Assembly: GCF_000182745.2 (NCBI RefSeq)
Contig: NC_016027.1
Span: 437,001-501,000 of the forward strand
Direction: 5' to 3'
Length of the DNA: 64,000 nucleotides
Origin: Komagataeibacter medellinensis NBRC 3288
GTDB lineage: Bacteria; Pseudomonadota; Alphaproteobacteria; Acetobacterales; Acetobacteraceae
The notes below the pieces were generated by a model. It did not search any database, was not told the DNA's origin, and saw nothing but the letters and a program-made list of their open reading frames with translations. The position numbers and the translations under genes are program-made. Shown one piece after another: positions 63,084 through 64,000 of the stretch. Position 1 is the stretch's first letter. The number at the start of each line of letters is the position of its first letter.

Positions 63084-64000
63084 ATGCCCCGCGACATGAT
63101 AGACGACATGCAGGTTACGGTCCTGCCCGCGCTGGAACAGACCATTCTTGGCGTTGTCCTGATTGATGAAAACAATACCGTCACCTTCTTCAACAAGGCG
63201 GCGGAGGGCCTGTGGCACTGTGTGCGCCAGGACGTGATCGGCCGCAACGTCAACATCCTCGTGCCCCGCAACATCCGCTCCACGCATGATGACCTGATCC
63301 GCCACAACCGCGAGACCGGGATCAACAAGATCGTGGGCACCAGCCGCGAGGTTCTGGTTGAACGGTTTGATGGCACCACGTTCTGGGCCAACCTTTCGCT
63401 CTCGCGCATCGCGGTAGATGGCAAGATCGGCTACATGGCGCTGATCCGCGACATTTCGCAGGAAGTGGATGACCGCGAGAAGATCCGCCTGCTTTCGCTG
63501 GTGGTGCGTGAGACCGATCGTGGCGTTGCCATCCTTGATCCCGAATTCCGCATCATATACGTCAACCGCGCGTTCAGCGATATGTTCGGCTTCGGCCCAG
63601 AGCGCGTGACCGGACACGGGCTTTCGGTCATTCTGGCGGGGGATACGACAGATATCGGCATCCTCAACCAACTGCACGAAGGGGCGCGCAACGCACGTGG
63701 CTTCACGCTGGACATCCGCGCCCGCCACGCCAGCGGGCGTGACATCTGGGTCTCGGCCGCGATGAACCCGGTGTTCAACAACGAAGGCGACATCGAGAAC
63801 ATCGTCGTCGTGCTGACCGACATTACTGAACAGCACTTCCTTGACAGCCTGCAGCGCGACACGCTGGAGGCGATATCAAGCGACCTTGGCCTGCATGAGG
63901 TGATGGACTTCATCTGCCGCCGCATCGAGCACTATATCCCCGACGTAATGCCCGCCATCTACCTGGTGGAAAAGGACGAGCGGCTGAAATGCAAGGGCCG
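63084..64000 (+). CDS. PAS-PAS-GAF cyclic-di-GMP-type sensor, haem-PAS-like, cut by window end
   Basis: The first 305 residues are visible and the frame is open at the edge. Residues about 12-120 form a PAS domain very like the haem PAS of E. coli DosP: VLPALEQTILGVVLIDENN, NVNILVPRNIRSTHDDLIRH and IVGTSREV. His68 aligns with the DosP haem ligand His77 and Arg88 with Arg97, while the DosP distal Met95 is Thr86, as in oxygen-binding five-coordinate relatives. A second PAS (about 135-250) and a GAF start (DTLEAISSDLGLHEVMDFIC) follow, the DosP order. A GGDEF-EAL tail is expected outside the window. ATG 63084 has AGGAG twelve bases upstream. Confidence 0.85.
   Translation, partial: MPRDMIDDMQVTVLPALEQTILGVVLIDENNTVTFFNKAAEGLWHCVRQDVIGRNVNILVPRNIRSTHDDLIRHNRETGINKIVGTSREVLVERFDGTTFWANLSLSRIAVDGKIGYMALIRDISQEVDDREKIRLLSLVVRETDRGVAILDPEFRIIYVNRAFSDMFGFGPERVTGHGLSVILAGDTTDIGILNQLHEGARNARGFTLDIRARHASGRDIWVSAAMNPVFNNEGDIENIVVVLTDITEQHFLDSLQRDTLEAISSDLGLHEVMDFICRRIEHYIPDVMPAIYLVEKDERLKCKG

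Overview
The window looks like chromosomal DNA of an acetic acid bacterium, most likely Komagataeibacter or Gluconacetobacter (Acetobacteraceae). The basis is high GC, squalene-hopene cyclase, a sorbosone-dehydrogenase-like periplasmic enzyme, a haem-PAS cyclic-di-GMP protein resembling the oxygen-sensing phosphodiesterases of cellulose producers, and IS66. This is inference from gene content; no rRNA is present.

Layout. Positions 1-7.2 kb hold an LpxO-like hydroxylase (cut by the left edge), a DUF2252 protein, an F420-reductase-like NADP oxidoreductase, GlgX, and three decayed genes (a TetR tail, a DUF1810 gene, and a GH13 alpha-glucosidase / trehalose-synthase-type gene).

Positions 7.3-31.3 kb form a nucleoside and pyrimidine catabolic island. 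It encodes a nucleoside 2-deoxyribosyltransferase, two nucleoside hydrolases, dihydropyrimidinase, an NCS1 permease, an MFS transporter, a TonB-dependent receptor, two NupC permeases, PsuK and PsuG, a RutR-like TetR regulator, a MocR regulator, an omega-amino acid transaminase, a malonate-semialdehyde-decarboxylase-like tautomerase, PreT, PreA and a beta-ureidopropionase-type hydrolase. Read together these give uptake of (pseudo)uridine, release of the base, reduction to dihydropyrimidine, opening to N-carbamoyl-beta-alanine, then beta-alanine, malonate semialdehyde and finally acetaldehyde, a compound this group oxidises to acetate. Sites resembling the E. coli RutR operator precede preT, the second nupC and the hydA/NCS1 divergent pair.

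Positions 31.4-41.3 kb carry a GrpB-like protein, a TetR gene with a perfect 18-bp palindrome, squalene-hopene cyclase, a tripartite efflux set (DHA2 MFS, HlyD, NodT), a pirin-like protein without the usual metal ligands, and an AT-rich GT32-type glycosyltransferase of foreign appearance with a Fur-box-like site. An IS66 element (41906-44419, 8-bp target duplication) splits an MFS gene.

Positions 45.9-64 kb carry a B12-binding radical SAM protein, YoaK/DUF1275, tRNA-Val(GAC), an N-formylglutamate-amidohydrolase-like protein, YidB, a Nudix hydrolase, a 986-residue two-domain glycosyltransferase with FDxxWY repeats, an EamA exporter, a YbaK-type editing protein, an 8-oxoguanine-deaminase-like amidohydrolase, a secreted cupin, a sorbosone dehydrogenase, a phytochrome HWE kinase-REC protein, and, divergent from it, the start of a PAS-PAS-GAF protein whose first PAS matches the haem-PAS of E. 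coli DosP. The last pair places a light-sensor-like gene beside an oxygen-sensor-like cyclic-di-GMP gene.
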